This document shows positions 27,156 through 37,980 of a stretch of DNA of 64,000 nucleotides, piece after piece. The stretch's first letter is position 1; each line of letters begins with the position of its first letter. The position numbers and the translations under genes were made by a program. The notes beneath the pieces are model-generated. The model searched no databases. It worked only from the letters and a program-made list of their open reading frames with translations, and was not told where the DNA came from. Origin of the DNA: Sphingopyxis sp. YF1 (lineage in GTDB: Bacteria > Pseudomonadota > Alphaproteobacteria > Sphingomonadales > Sphingomonadaceae); NCBI RefSeq assembly GCF_022701295.1, contig NZ_CP033204.1, positions 3,286,001 to 3,350,000 of the forward strand, in the 5' to 3' direction.

Positions 27156-27694
27156 GGCGCCAGCGCGTCCAGCCCCAGCGCGTCGGCGATGCGTTCCGCG
27201 GCCGCGCGCGGCGCAACCGTCCCGGTGTCGACCGTCACCGCCGCGGGCGGCAGCGGCGGATAGGCGAACGCCCCCGCGGCTTCGAGGTCGCGCAGCAGCG
27301 CGAGCGACGAAAGCTTGCCGCTCGCCTGCCGCGACGGCGCCTCGACGCGCGCCGCGACGATGGCGGACGAACAGGTCAGCGCGACGAAATCGACGCGCCC
27401 GCCCGCCCCCGCGACCAGCGCCGCGACGCGCTGCGGAAAGTCGGGCGCGACGCTCGCCTCGGGATGGAAGGTGAAGATCAGCGAGCGGTCCTCGTCCGCC
27501 GCCGCGGCGAAGACGTCGAGCCACATGCGTTCGCGCAAGGCGACGAAACCCGGGCTGCCGAACGGAAACACCGCGAGCAGCGCGTCGACGACCAGATGGT
27601 TGTGGAACAGCGGCAGCCCGGTCAGCGCCGCGAGTTCCTTCGCGACGGTGAGCTTCCCCGACGCCGCAGGGCCGTGGAGGAAGACGAGCCTCAC
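27152..27694 (-). CDS. P-loop kinase-like AAA protein (shikimate-kinase-like)
   Basis: A protein of about 180 residues with a Walker A loop near the N-terminus, LVFLHGPAASGKLTVAKELA, and a FHNHLVVDALL segment that recalls small-molecule kinases of the shikimate/gluconate kinase class. The GTG at 27694 overlaps the dienelactone hydrolase stop as GTGA, matching the coupling seen at the other end of this gene; a GTG three codons upstream (27703) is the alternative. The middle gene of three coupled reverse-strand genes. The phosphate acceptor cannot be inferred; such proteins are usually annotated only as AAA family ATPase. Confidence 0.7.
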   Translation of the reverse strand: MRLVFLHGPAASGKLTVAKELAALTGLPLFHNHLVVDALLAVFPFGSPGFVALRERMWLDVFAAAADEDRSLIFTFHPEASVAPDFPQRVAALVAGAGGRVDFVALTCSSAIVAARVEAPSRQASGKLSSLALLRDLEAAGAFAYPPLPPAAVTVDTGTVAPRAAAERIADALGLDALAP

Positions 27695-28368
27695 CCCCCG
27701 CACGCCCGGAACAGCATCAGCGTGCGCTCGCGCGCGAGTTCGCTCGACGGTTCGTGATAATCCTTGCGGCGGTCGCTGTTGAAGCCGTGGTTGGCGTCAT
27801 AGACGAAGATCTGCGCGGTCGGATGATCCTTCGCGATCAGCGCCTCGACCCCCTCCATCGGGATGCCCGCATCGAAGCGGCCGAAATGGGCGATGGTGGC
27901 GCAGGCCGGCGCCGGATCGGCGAACTGGGTCGGAACGAGGCTGCCATAATAGGCCGACGCCGCGGCAAGATCGGGGCTGATCTGCGCCATCCGCCACGCG
28001 ACCGAGCCGCCGTAACAATAGCCGGTGATGAACACCACCCCCTTCGCCTTGAGCGCATCGATGCACGTCTGCGCATCCTTCAGGCTCTGCTCGAACGGGT
28101 GCAGTTCGCGCGCCAGCTGCACCGCGCGTTCGAACTGCGACCCCGAATAGTCGCTCTCGAACCCCGGATGCTCGCGGTCGAACAGCGCGGGCGCGAGCAC
28201 CTCATAACCGTCGGCGGCATATTCGTCGCACAGGTCGCGGATATGGTCGGTGACCCCGAAGATCTCCTGGATCAGCACCAGCCCGCCGCGGCGCTCGCCT
28301 TCGGCCGGGGCATGATAGACGGCGATTTCGGCGCCATCGTCCATCGTCATCCGAATCATCTCACCCAT
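27691..28368 (-). CDS. Dienelactone hydrolase family protein
   Basis: A 225-residue alpha/beta hydrolase using a Cys nucleophile. VLIQEIFGVTDHIRDLCDEYAADGYEVLAPALF is the family signature, the nucleophile lies in ITGYCYGGSVAWR, the acid in FGRFDAGIP and the histidine in YDANHGFNSDRR. The enzyme class opens dienelactones in chlorocatechol breakdown, but many members are broad carboxylesterases, and there are no catechol genes here. The start at 28368 is preferred because GAGGGA lies 7 bases upstream; an ATG five codons earlier (28383) overlaps that site. First gene of a coupled trio with the kinase and alpha/beta hydrolase. Confidence 0.88.
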   Translation of the reverse strand: MGEMIRMTMDDGAEIAVYHAPAEGERRGGLVLIQEIFGVTDHIRDLCDEYAADGYEVLAPALFDREHPGFESDYSGSQFERAVQLARELHPFEQSLKDAQTCIDALKAKGVVFITGYCYGGSVAWRMAQISPDLAAASAYYGSLVPTQFADPAPACATIAHFGRFDAGIPMEGVEALIAKDHPTAQIFVYDANHGFNSDRRKDYHEPSSELARERTLMLFRACGG

Positions 28369-28383
28369 ATGCTTGTCCCTCAT

Positions 28384-28472
28384 CCGTTCGGGCCGAACCT
28401 GTCGAAGTTCCGTCCTTCTTTCTTTCGACCTTTGAAGAAAGAACGGCCCTTCGACAAGCTCGGGGCAAACGG
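28384..28472. repeat. Dispersed palindrome, family A
   Basis: CCGTTCGGGCCGAACCTGTC with GAAGTTCCGTCCTTCTTTCT on the left pairs with AAGAAAGAACGG, CCCTTCGACAAGCTCGGGGC and AAACGG on the right. It separates the divergent dienelactone hydrolase and atp operons and could fold into a long hairpin in either transcript. Confidence 0.75.
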
Positions 28473-28508
28473 GTTTCGGGAGGCGGCGGGATTCACCCCG
28501 CCCCCACC

Positions 28509-28537
28509 TTGCATTGCACCAAAATCGTTGCTAGGCG
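28509..28537 (+). promoter_or_regulatory. Weak candidate promoter of the atp operon
   Basis: TTGCAT (28509-28514) and a poor -10 TAGGCG (28532-28537) at 17 bases, about 90 bases before atpH. Proposed from spacing only. Confidence 0.25.
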
Positions 28538-28627
28538 CGCCGCGACTTCGCGCGGGGGACGTTCACCGAATCTCCCCGTAAAAGCGCGACCCATCCCCCA
28601 CGGGATCGTAGCAAAGGACTTTCACGC

Positions 28628-29194
28628 GTGGAGAATTCCGGCGGCATTCAGGGCAACATCACGGCGGGCCTCGCGGGCCGCTATGCGGTCGCTTTGTTCG
28701 ATCTGGCGCGCGAATCGAACGATATCGATAGCGTCCAGAAGAGCCTCGCGACGCTCAAGACAGGTCTTGCCGAATCGGCCGACCTCGCGGCGCTGGTGTC
28801 GAGCCCGGTGGTCAGCCGCGGCGACGCCGCCAAGGCGATCGCCGCCGTCGCCAAGGCGATGAAGCTCGATTCGCTGACCGGCAAGTTCCTCGGCGTGCTC
28901 GCCGAGAATCGCCGCCTCGCCGACCTGCCCGCGATGATCGACGCCTATCAGGCGATCGTCGCGGCGCACCGCGGCGAAGTGACCGCCAAGGTCACCAGCG
29001 CGCACCCGCTGAGCGCTGCGCAGCTCAAGGCGCTCGCCGCGAACCTCAAGACCCGTGTCGGCCGCGACGTCCAGATCGCGACCACCGTCGATCCCGCCAT
29101 CCTCGGCGGCCTCGTCGTCCAGCTGGGCAGCCAGCTGATCGACGGCAGCATCCGTACCCGTCTCAATAGCTTCGCACAGGCGATGAAAGGCTAA
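28628..29194 (+). CDS. atpH: F1F0 ATP synthase subunit delta
   Basis: Part of the peripheral stalk that joins F1 alpha to the F0 b subunits. The 188-residue product shows the OSCP/delta pattern: N-terminal GLAGRYAVALFDLARE, helical N-domain, and the C-terminal signature VTSAHPLSAAQLKALAANLKTRVGRDVQIATTVDPAILGGLVVQLGSQLIDGSIRTRL. Translation starts at GTG. It is the first of five genes in the F1 order H-A-G-D-C typical of alphaproteobacteria, where F0 genes lie elsewhere. The gap to atpA is 3 bases, so the two are tightly linked. Confidence 0.96.
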   Translation: MENSGGIQGNITAGLAGRYAVALFDLARESNDIDSVQKSLATLKTGLAESADLAALVSSPVVSRGDAAKAIAAVAKAMKLDSLTGKFLGVLAENRRLADLPAMIDAYQAIVAAHRGEVTAKVTSAHPLSAAQLKALAANLKTRVGRDVQIATTVDPAILGGLVVQLGSQLIDGSIRTRLNSFAQAMKG

Positions 29195-30727
<1,533 letters not shown>

Positions 30728-30733
30728 TCTGAT

Positions 30734-30780
30734 CCCCGGCGCAAGCCGGGGCCCATGAGATCCCGGCCTCGCGCCGGGAT
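30734..30780. repeat. Pair of family B hairpins inside the atp operon
   Basis: CCCCGGC-GCAA-GCCGGGG (30734-30751) and ATCCCGGC-CTCGC-GCCGGGAT (30760-30780) lie between atpA and atpG. As transcribed hairpins between coding regions they could influence mRNA processing or subunit ratio. Confidence 0.75.
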
Positions 30781-30796
30781 ACAAGGATAGGGCTTC

Positions 30797-31672
30797 ATGG
30801 CCAATCTGAAGGAACTCAAAGGCCGGATCGGCTCGGTCAAATCGACCCAGAAGATCACCAAGGCCAAGAAAATGGTCGCGGCGGCCAAGCTGCGCAAGGC
30901 GCAGGCGGCCGCCGAAGCCGCGCGCCCCTATGCCGAGCGCCTCGAAGGCGTCGTCGCGAGCCTCGCGTCGAAGGTCGGCGGGTCGGACAGCGCGCCGAAG
31001 CTGCTCGCCGGCACCGGCCGCAGCGACACCCACCTGCTCGTCGTGCTCAACAGCGACCGCGGGCTGGCCGGCGCGTTCAACTCGAACATCGTCAAGGCCG
31101 CGCGCGACAAGGCGAACGAGCTGCAGGCGCAGGGCAAGAAGGTCCTCTTCTACCTCGTCGGCCGCAAGGGCCGCCCGGTCATCGCGCGCCTGTTCGCGGG
31201 CCAGATCATCGAGCAGTACGAGACGACCGGCATCCGCGAAATCGGCTTCGAGCAGGCGCACGACGTCTCGGCCAAGGTCATGGAACTGTACGCGACCGGC
31301 GCCTTCGACGTCGCGCACCTCTTCTATTCGAAGTTCCGCTCGGCGCTCCTCCAGGAAGCGACCGGCCAGCAGCTGATCCCCGTTCCCGCCCCGGCCGAAG
31401 CCCCGGCGTCGAGCGGCGCCGCGGTCGAATATGAGCCGGGCGAGGAAGAAATCCTCGCCGACCTGCTGCCGCGCAACATCACGATCCAGATTTTCAAGGG
31501 CCTCCTTGAAAACGCCGCGTCCGAACAGGGCGCGTCGATGACCGCGATGGACAATGCGACGCGCAACGCGGGCGACCTGATCAACAAGCTGACCATCGTC
31601 TACAACCGCACGCGTCAGGCCGCGATCACTACCGAACTCATCGAAATCATTGCTGGCGCGGAAGCGCTGTAG
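30797..31672 (+). CDS. atpG: F1F0 ATP synthase subunit gamma
   Basis: Rotor shaft of F1. The 291-residue product shows the conserved N-terminal coil [36 protein letters not shown] and the C-terminal coil [45 protein letters not shown], the family signature. A short Pro/Ala-rich insert ([17 protein letters not shown], about 196-213) lies in the globular part, as in other alphaproteobacteria. It sits after the intergenic hairpins and before atpD with a 58-base gap. Confidence 0.97.
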   Translation: MANLKELKGRIGSVKSTQKITKAKKMVAAAKLRKAQAAAEAARPYAERLEGVVASLASKVGGSDSAPKLLAGTGRSDTHLLVVLNSDRGLAGAFNSNIVKAARDKANELQAQGKKVLFYLVGRKGRPVIARLFAGQIIEQYETTGIREIGFEQAHDVSAKVMELYATGAFDVAHLFYSKFRSALLQEATGQQLIPVPAPAEAPASSGAAVEYEPGEEEILADLLPRNITIQIFKGLLENAASEQGASMTAMDNATRNAGDLINKLTIVYNRTRQAAITTELIEIIAGAEAL

Positions 31673-31706
31673 CTCCACGAAGAAAGTGGGCGCCGAAGCG
31701 CTCTAA

Positions 31707-33245
<1,539 letters not shown>

Positions 33246-33249
33246 TGCA

Positions 33250-33280
33250 ATTTCCCCTCCCGCTCCGGCGGGAGGGAAAT
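33250..33280 (+). promoter_or_regulatory. Intercistronic hairpin between atpD and atpC
   Basis: ATTTCCCCTCCCGC and GCGGGAGGGAAAT pair over 13 bases with a single bulged C around a TCCG loop. It begins 4 bases after the atpD stop and ends 11 bases before the atpC ATG. It could limit readthrough or protect upstream mRNA, matching the need for three beta per epsilon. Confidence 0.6.
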
Positions 33281-33291
33281 GAGAGACTGAC

Positions 33292-33549
33292 ATGGCCCTG
33301 AAGTTCGAACTCGTCACCCCCGCCCGCCTCGAACGGTCGAGCGACGTCTATATGGTCACCGTGCCGGGCAGCGAGGGCGATTTCTCGGTGCTCGAAGGCC
33401 ACGCGCCCTTCATGGCGACGCTGCGCAACGGCCCGCTGACCATCTATCCGACGCAGGGCGCCGCGCCCGAGACGATCGAGGTCGAGGGCGGCTTCGCCGA
33501 GGTCAACGAGGCCGGGCTGACCGTCCTCGCCGAGCATATCGCCGGCTGA
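33292..33549 (+). CDS. atpC: F1F0 ATP synthase subunit epsilon
   Basis: An 85-residue epsilon subunit that connects gamma to the c-ring. The beta-sandwich domain is present ([20 protein letters not shown], then [29 protein letters not shown] and [22 protein letters not shown]). The C-terminal helical hairpin of the 130-140 residue enterobacterial form is absent. Short epsilon subunits are normal in sphingomonads and other alphaproteobacteria, where the separate zeta protein can take over inhibition, so this is not a truncation. It is the last gene of the operon, followed by a strong terminator. Confidence 0.95.
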   Translation: MALKFELVTPARLERSSDVYMVTVPGSEGDFSVLEGHAPFMATLRNGPLTIYPTQGAAPETIEVEGGFAEVNEAGLTVLAEHIAG

Positions 33550-33577
33550 CACCGGTCTCCGCATCATCGGATCAAAC

Positions 33578-33610
33578 GGGGCCCGCATCGGATCGATGCG
33601 GGCCCCTTTG
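33578..33610 (+). terminator. Rho-independent terminator of the atp operon
   Basis: GGGGCCCGCATC and GATGCGGGCCCC form a perfect 12-bp stem with a GGATC loop, followed by TTT. It starts 29 bases after the atpC stop. Confidence 0.85.
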
Positions 33611-33734
33611 CGTTGGGCGGCGGCGCATTAGGACAATCTCAAAGTTTCCGGTCTATTCACCCTGTCCATCGGGGGTGTGCCGGCGCGGCCGGCGCGAGCC
33701 CCGACGCCGATGACATGCGAGGCAGGACAGAAAA

Positions 33735-35228
33735 ATGAGTGCATTCGGACGCCGTCCCGGAACCGCAGGCCGCCCCGCTTTTGGCGTGGCGAAGCCGATG
33801 CAGGGAGGCCCCGGGGCGCCCGGCGGCGGCAGCCAGTTCCCGTCGCTCGATTCGCCCTCCGCCGCCGATCCCTTCCCGTCGTCGCTCAGCCCCGAAATGG
33901 AGGCGATGGAGCGGCTGAACCAGCGCTCGACCGCCGAAAATATGGAGCCCGAAAAGGCCCAAGGGTTCGAAGCCAGCGTCCACAAGATCAAGGAACAGGT
34001 GCTGCCGCGCCTGCTCGAACGCGTCGATCCCGAAGCCGCGGCAACGCTCAGCAAGGACGAGCTGACCGAGGAATTCCGCCCGATCATCCTCGAAGTGCTC
34101 GCCGAACTGCGCATCACCCTCAATCGCCGCGAACAGTTCGCGCTCGAAAAGGTGCTCGTCGACGAGCTGCTCGGCTTCGGCCCGCTCGAGGAACTGCTCG
34201 CCGACCCCGACATCAGCGACATCATGGTCAACGGCCCGTACCAGACCTATGTCGAGCGCAAGGGCCAGCTGGTGATCGCGCCGATCCAGTTCCGCGACGA
34301 ACAGCATCTGTTCCAGATCGCGCAGCGCATCTGCAACCAGGTCGGCCGCCGCGTCGACCAGACCACCCCGCTCGCCGACGCGCGCCTGAAGGACGGCAGC
34401 CGCGTCAACGTGATCGTGCCGCCGCTCAGCCTGCGCGGTACCGCGATCTCGATCCGCAAATTCTCGGCCAAGCCGATCACGCTCGACATGCTCTGCCAGT
34501 GGGGCGCGATGAGCCAGAAGATGTGCACCGCCTTGAAGATCGCGGGCGCCAGCCGCTTCAACATCGTCATCTCGGGCGGTACGGGTTCGGGCAAGACGAC
34601 GATGCTCAACGCCCTCTCCAAGATGATCGACCCCGGCGAACGCGTGCTGACGATCGAGGATGCCGCTGAACTCCGCCTCCAGCAGCCGCACTGGCTGCCG
34701 CTCGAAACGCGCCCCGCCAACCTCGAAGGCAATGGTGCAATCCACATGGGCGACCTCGTCAAGAACGCGCTGCGCATGCGTCCCGACCGCATCATCATGG
34801 GCGAGGTCCGCGGCCAGGAATGTTTCGACCTGCTCGCCGCGATGAACACGGGTCACGACGGCTCGATGTGTACGCTCCACTCGAACAGCCCGCGCGAATG
34901 CCTCGGCCGTATGGAGAATATGGTGCTGATGGGCGACATCAAGATCCCGAAGGAAGCGATCTCGAAACAGATCGCCGATTCGGTCGACCTGATCGTCCAG
35001 ATCAAGCGCCTGCGCGACGGCTCACGCCGCGTCACCAACGTCACCGAGGTGATCGGGATGGAAGGCGACGTCATCGTCACGCAGGAATTGTTCAAGTTCG
35101 AATATCTCGACGAGGACAAGGACGGCAAGATCATCGGCGAATATCGCGCGATGGGCCTGCGCCCCTATACGCTCGAAAAGGCGCGCCAGTTCGGCTTCGA
35201 CCAGCCCTATCTGGAGGCGTGCCTCTAG
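33735..35228 (+). CDS. cpaF: CpaF/TadA-type secretion ATPase
   Basis: Type II/IV secretion ATPase that powers Flp/Tad pilus assembly at the inner membrane. The 497-residue product has a long Pro/Gly-rich N-terminus, the N-terminal domain with LVDELLGFGPLEELLADPDISDIMVNGP, Walker A SGGTGSGKTTMLNAL near 279-292, the Asp box (MRPDRIIMGEVRG) and a His-containing NTGHDGSMCTLHSNSP segment. The CpaF match is strong and full length. It is striking that no other cpa/tad genes are next to it: upstream is the atp operon, downstream a small reverse gene. It may be an orphan copy or belong to a pilus locus outside the window. Confidence 0.93.
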   Translation: MSAFGRRPGTAGRPAFGVAKPMQGGPGAPGGGSQFPSLDSPSAADPFPSSLSPEMEAMERLNQRSTAENMEPEKAQGFEASVHKIKEQVLPRLLERVDPEAAATLSKDELTEEFRPIILEVLAELRITLNRREQFALEKVLVDELLGFGPLEELLADPDISDIMVNGPYQTYVERKGQLVIAPIQFRDEQHLFQIAQRICNQVGRRVDQTTPLADARLKDGSRVNVIVPPLSLRGTAISIRKFSAKPITLDMLCQWGAMSQKMCTALKIAGASRFNIVISGGTGSGKTTMLNALSKMIDPGERVLTIEDAAELRLQQPHWLPLETRPANLEGNGAIHMGDLVKNALRMRPDRIIMGEVRGQECFDLLAAMNTGHDGSMCTLHSNSPRECLGRMENMVLMGDIKIPKEAISKQIADSVDLIVQIKRLRDGSRRVTNVTEVIGMEGDVIVTQELFKFEYLDEDKDGKIIGEYRAMGLRPYTLEKARQFGFDQPYLEACL

Positions 35229-35413
35229 CGGCCGCTCAGCCAGAAAGCCGCCGCAAACAGCGCGACCGCGGCCGATGCCAGCGCGATCCCGCGCCAGGGC
35301 ATGAAGCCGACGCGGTCGACGTCGCGGCGGTTGTTGCGGCGCCATCCCGCGACCTCGGCGACGACGAACAGCAGCGCGGCGCCGATACTCACCGACAGCA
35401 TGGACACTTGCAT
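35225..35413 (-). CDS. Small two-segment membrane protein
   Basis: A 62-residue protein with two hydrophobic stretches, MLSVSIGAALLFVVAEVAGW (about 5-24) and ALASAAVALFAAAFWLSG (about 44-61), separated by a basic loop (RRNNRRDVDR). No family is recognised. It is convergent with cpaF, sharing four bases at the stops. An internal Met at residue 5 is an alternative start. Retained GC-rich codon use and a membrane-protein pattern support it being real. Confidence 0.6.
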   Translation of the reverse strand: MQVSMLSVSIGAALLFVVAEVAGWRRNNRRDVDRVGFMPWRGIALASAAVALFAAAFWLSGR

Positions 35414-35466
35414 CGACGCGAATCCCTACGCAAACAGGAGCCTTCCCCCGGAGAGAGGTGCCCCAT

Positions 35467-36297
35467 ATGCGTTCGCTTTTGATTGTTGCAAGTGCCGCCG
35501 CCCTGATCGCGGTCCCCGCCGCTGCGATGCAGCACGACGGCCATGCCGGCCACGCCGCCGCGAAGGCGGGAGACGCGATCGCCGCCGCGGTCGCCGCCCC
35601 CACCCGCACCCCCGCCAATCTGGCGCGCGACAAATATCGCCACCCCGCCGAAACGCTCGCCTTCTTCGGCGTCAAACCCGGCGACACCGTCGTCGAGCTG
35701 TGGCCGGGCGGCGGCTGGTACACCGAAATCCTCGCCCCGCTGGCCAAGGCCGGCGGCGGCACCCTCTACGCCGCGGCGCCGTGGGAGCGCGGCCTCAATC
35801 GCGTCAAGGAATGGCAGGGTGCCAAACCCGACGTCTATGGCGCGGTCAGGCTCGCCGAATTTCCCGCCGCGGGCACCAATCCCAAGGTCCCCGACGCCAG
35901 CGCCGACGTCGTGCTGACCTTCCGCAACGTCCACAACTGGCGCTTCGACGGTGCCGACAACACCGCGAACGCCTTCCGCCAGATCTTTGCGATGCTCAAG
36001 CCCGGCGGCACGCTGGGCGTCGTCGACCACCGGCTGGGTGAAGGCGACGATGCCGCGAAGGAGGAGAAATCAGGCTATATGAAGGAAAGCTCGATCATCG
36101 CCTTTGCCGAGGCCGCGGGCTTCAAGCTCGCCGCCAAAAGCGAGATCAACGCCAACCCCCGCGACACGAAGGATTATGAAAAGGGCGTCTGGACGCTGCC
36201 GCCGTCCTTGCGCGAGGGCGACAAGGACCGCGAGAAATATCTCGCGATCGGCGAATCGGACCGCATGACGCTCAAATTCGTGAAGCCCGCATCCTGA
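35467..36297 (+). CDS. Exported class I SAM-dependent methyltransferase-like protein
   Basis: A 276-residue protein with a methyltransferase fold but an N-terminal signal peptide (MRSLLIVASAAALIAVPAAA, cut near 20), then a His-rich stretch MQHDGHAGHAA. The Rossmann-like core shows VVELWPGGGWYTEILAPL (SAM-binding motif I equivalent, about 80-97), an acidic second strand, and DVVLTFRNVHNW (motif II region), plus MLKPGGTLGVVDHRLGE (motif III). Because SAM is not normally available outside the cytoplasm, the signal is unexpected; family members in sphingomonads are nonetheless predicted exported. The start at 35467 has AGAGAGGTG just upstream. Its stop overlaps the proposed CTG start of aat. Confidence 0.75.
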   Translation: MRSLLIVASAAALIAVPAAAMQHDGHAGHAAAKAGDAIAAAVAAPTRTPANLARDKYRHPAETLAFFGVKPGDTVVELWPGGGWYTEILAPLAKAGGGTLYAAAPWERGLNRVKEWQGAKPDVYGAVRLAEFPAAGTNPKVPDASADVVLTFRNVHNWRFDGADNTANAFRQIFAMLKPGGTLGVVDHRLGEGDDAAKEEKSGYMKESSIIAFAEAAGFKLAAKSEINANPRDTKDYEKGVWTLPPSLREGDKDREKYLAIGESDRMTLKFVKPAS

Positions 36298-37082
36298 AGC
36301 CGTTCGAGACCATAGACCCGGCGCTGCTGCTCAGCGCCTATGCACAGGGGCTCTTCCCGATGGCCGACGCGGCGGACGATCCGTCGGTCCACTGGGTCGA
36401 GCCGCGGCTGCGCGCGATCCTGCCGCTGGACGGATTCCACCTGTCGCGCAGCCTGCGGAAGGTCGTTGTCGGCGAGCGCTTTCGCGTCACCACCGACACC
36501 GCCTTCGCCGACATCATGGCGCTGTGCGCCGCGCCCGCGGGCGATCGCCCGACGACGTGGATCAACCCCGTGATCAAGGCGAGCTACGAACGGCTCTTTC
36601 GCCTCGGCCACGCGCACAGCGTCGAATGCTGGGACGGCGACGCGCTCGTCGGCGGCCTCTACGGCGTGACGCTCGGGCGCGCCTTTTTCGGCGAATCGAT
36701 GGTCAGCCGCGTGCGCGACGCGTCGAAGGTCGCGCTCGCGCACCTCGTCGCGCGGCTGATCGCCGGCGGCTGGCAATTGCTCGACTGCCAGTTCATCACC
36801 CCGCACCTCGAAAGCCTGGGCGCGATCGAAATCCCGCAGGCCGATTATCTGGCGCGGCTCTATTCGGTGCTGTCGGCGGGCGCCGGCGCCTTGGGCGCTG
36901 CCGGCGCGGGCGCGGCGGGAGCCGCGCCGGCCGGGGTGCCTTCGCCGCCGTTCGTCGCGGGCGACTGGGGGGCGCTCGACGCCTTGGGCGCCGCGGCGCC
37001 CGCTTCGGATTTCGGCGCGGAGCGCGCGACGGGTTCGCCGCCCGGATATGTCATCGCGCAGCTTTTGACGAAGACGTCGTAG
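36294..37082 (+). CDS. aat: Leucyl/phenylalanyl-tRNA--protein transferase (proposed CTG start)
   Basis: N-end-rule enzyme that adds Leu or Phe to proteins with basic N-termini, marking them for ClpSA. Conserved blocks are present: FPMADAADDPSVHWVEPRLRAILPLDGFHLSRSLRK, TWINPVIKASYERLFRLGHAHSVECWDGD, GGLYGVTLGRAFFGESMVSRVRDASKVAL and LLDCQFITPHLESLGAIEI. The first ATG (36360) would remove the conserved IDPALLLSAYAQGLFP segment, which is clearly encoded upstream. The only plausible start for it is CTG at 36294, overlapping the methyltransferase stop (CTGA), giving 262 residues. The C-terminal tail (about 75 residues, ending IAQLLTKTS) overlaps the reverse DUF2155 gene by 223 bases. Confidence 0.88.
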   Translation: MKPFETIDPALLLSAYAQGLFPMADAADDPSVHWVEPRLRAILPLDGFHLSRSLRKVVVGERFRVTTDTAFADIMALCAAPAGDRPTTWINPVIKASYERLFRLGHAHSVECWDGDALVGGLYGVTLGRAFFGESMVSRVRDASKVALAHLVARLIAGGWQLLDCQFITPHLESLGAIEIPQADYLARLYSVLSAGAGALGAAGAGAAGAAPAGVPSPPFVAGDWGALDALGAAAPASDFGAERATGSPPGYVIAQLLTKTS

Positions 37083-37522
37083 ATCGGGTGCTGGATCACG
37101 TTGCGTTCGGGCCGCTCGCGGAAGATCCAGCCCGAAAAGACGCGATACCATTTGTCGTCGCGCTGATCCTGCACGGTCAGCTGGACGAAGGCCCCGGTTT
37201 CGGGCGGGTCTTCCCACGGCGCCGTGGTCTCGCACGCGCGCAGGCGCACGATCGCCCGGCCGACACGCGCGCTGTCGCCGGGTTTCATCTCGAGGTCGCG
37301 GACCAGCCCGTTGCGCTTGTTGAGCAGGCCGACCACCGCGACGCGCTCGGCCATCGGGGTCGCGCCCTCGATGCCGCCGACCTCTTCAGGCACGCGCTCG
37401 GCCTTGGTGATCGCCACCGTGTCGCTGCCGCCGCCCTTGCCCGCGCCGCCGCGGTCGCAGGCGGCGAGCGCCACCGTCAGGGCCAGCGCGGTCAGCGCGG
37501 TCGGGATCGGGCGCACCGCCAT
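36860..37522 (-). CDS. DUF2155 domain lipoprotein
   Basis: A 220-residue predicted lipoprotein (MAVRPIPTALTALALTVALA, then AC at the cleavage site). The DUF2155 core is AVVGLLNKRNGLVRDLEMKPGDSARVGRAIVRLRACETTAPWEDPPETGAFVQL, then WYRVFSGWIFRERPERNVIQHPIYDVFVKSC. After this the protein continues as an Ala/Pro-rich tail of about 60 residues that is antisense to the end of aat. The family is common next to complex I-associated NDUFA12 genes in alphaproteobacteria, as here. Start 37522 is six bases after the NDUFA12 stop; an upstream ATG at 37549 overlaps that gene. Confidence 0.8.
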   Translation of the reverse strand: MAVRPIPTALTALALTVALAACDRGGAGKGGGSDTVAITKAERVPEEVGGIEGATPMAERVAVVGLLNKRNGLVRDLEMKPGDSARVGRAIVRLRACETTAPWEDPPETGAFVQLTVQDQRDDKWYRVFSGWIFRERPERNVIQHPIYDVFVKSCAMTYPGGEPVARSAPKSEAGAAAPKASSAPQSPATNGGEGTPAGAAPAAPAPAAPKAPAPADSTE

Positions 37523-37527
37523 CCGGC

Positions 37528-37914
37528 TCACTCGGCGCCGGGGCGCCACGCCTCATAGTCGCCGGTCGCCGCGGCACGGCGGCCGCCGCGTTCGAGCGCG
37601 CCCGCGGGGCGATAGGCCCCCGCGCTGCCGGTCAGGTTCGCGGTCGGTTCGCGCTCCCACGCGCGCGGCGCGGGCAGCGCCTCGCCGGGCAGTTCGTCGA
37701 GCGTGCCGTGCAGCCAGCCGTGCCATTCGGGCGGCACCCGGCTGGCGTCGTTCGATCCGTTGTAGAGCACCCAGCGGCGGTCGCCCTTGCGCGCCCGGAA
37801 ATAGCGGTTGCCGAGGCCGTCCTCGCCGACCTGCTCGCCCGTCTTCCAGCTGTTCAGCAGCGTGCCGACGGTCGCGCCGTCCCACCAGGTGAAAATCTTG
37901 CCTAAAATGCCCAT
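37528..37914 (-). CDS. NDUFA12-type accessory subunit of NADH:ubiquinone oxidoreductase
   Basis: A 128-residue homologue of the mitochondrial complex I accessory subunit NDUFA12 (B17.2), found in alphaproteobacteria. The family signature runs MGILGKIFTWWDGATVGTLLNSWKTGEQVGEDGLGNRYFRAR and WVLYNGSNDASRVPPEWHGWLHGTLDELP. It is a peripheral membrane-side subunit of respiratory complex I. It lies between DUF192 and DUF2155 genes on the same strand; that context is typical. The C-terminal 40 residues are Pro/Ala-rich and variable. Confidence 0.92.
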   Translation of the reverse strand: MGILGKIFTWWDGATVGTLLNSWKTGEQVGEDGLGNRYFRARKGDRRWVLYNGSNDASRVPPEWHGWLHGTLDELPGEALPAPRAWEREPTANLTGSAGAYRPAGALERGGRRAAATGDYEAWRPGAE

Positions 37915-37980
37915 GCGCGCGCGTTTACAGGCAAGCCCCCGTCTTTCGCAAGCGCCAAAGGGCGCGCGCGCGGCCGATCG

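Noticed and set aside
24727..27216. 829-residue reverse-strand open frame
   Set aside because: Antisense of the protease gene and out of frame with the hydrolase; Arg/Asp/Ala-rich shadow.
33292..33549. atpC as a truncated gene
   Set aside because: Only the beta-sandwich is present, but short epsilon subunits are normal in this group, and the stop and terminator are properly placed.
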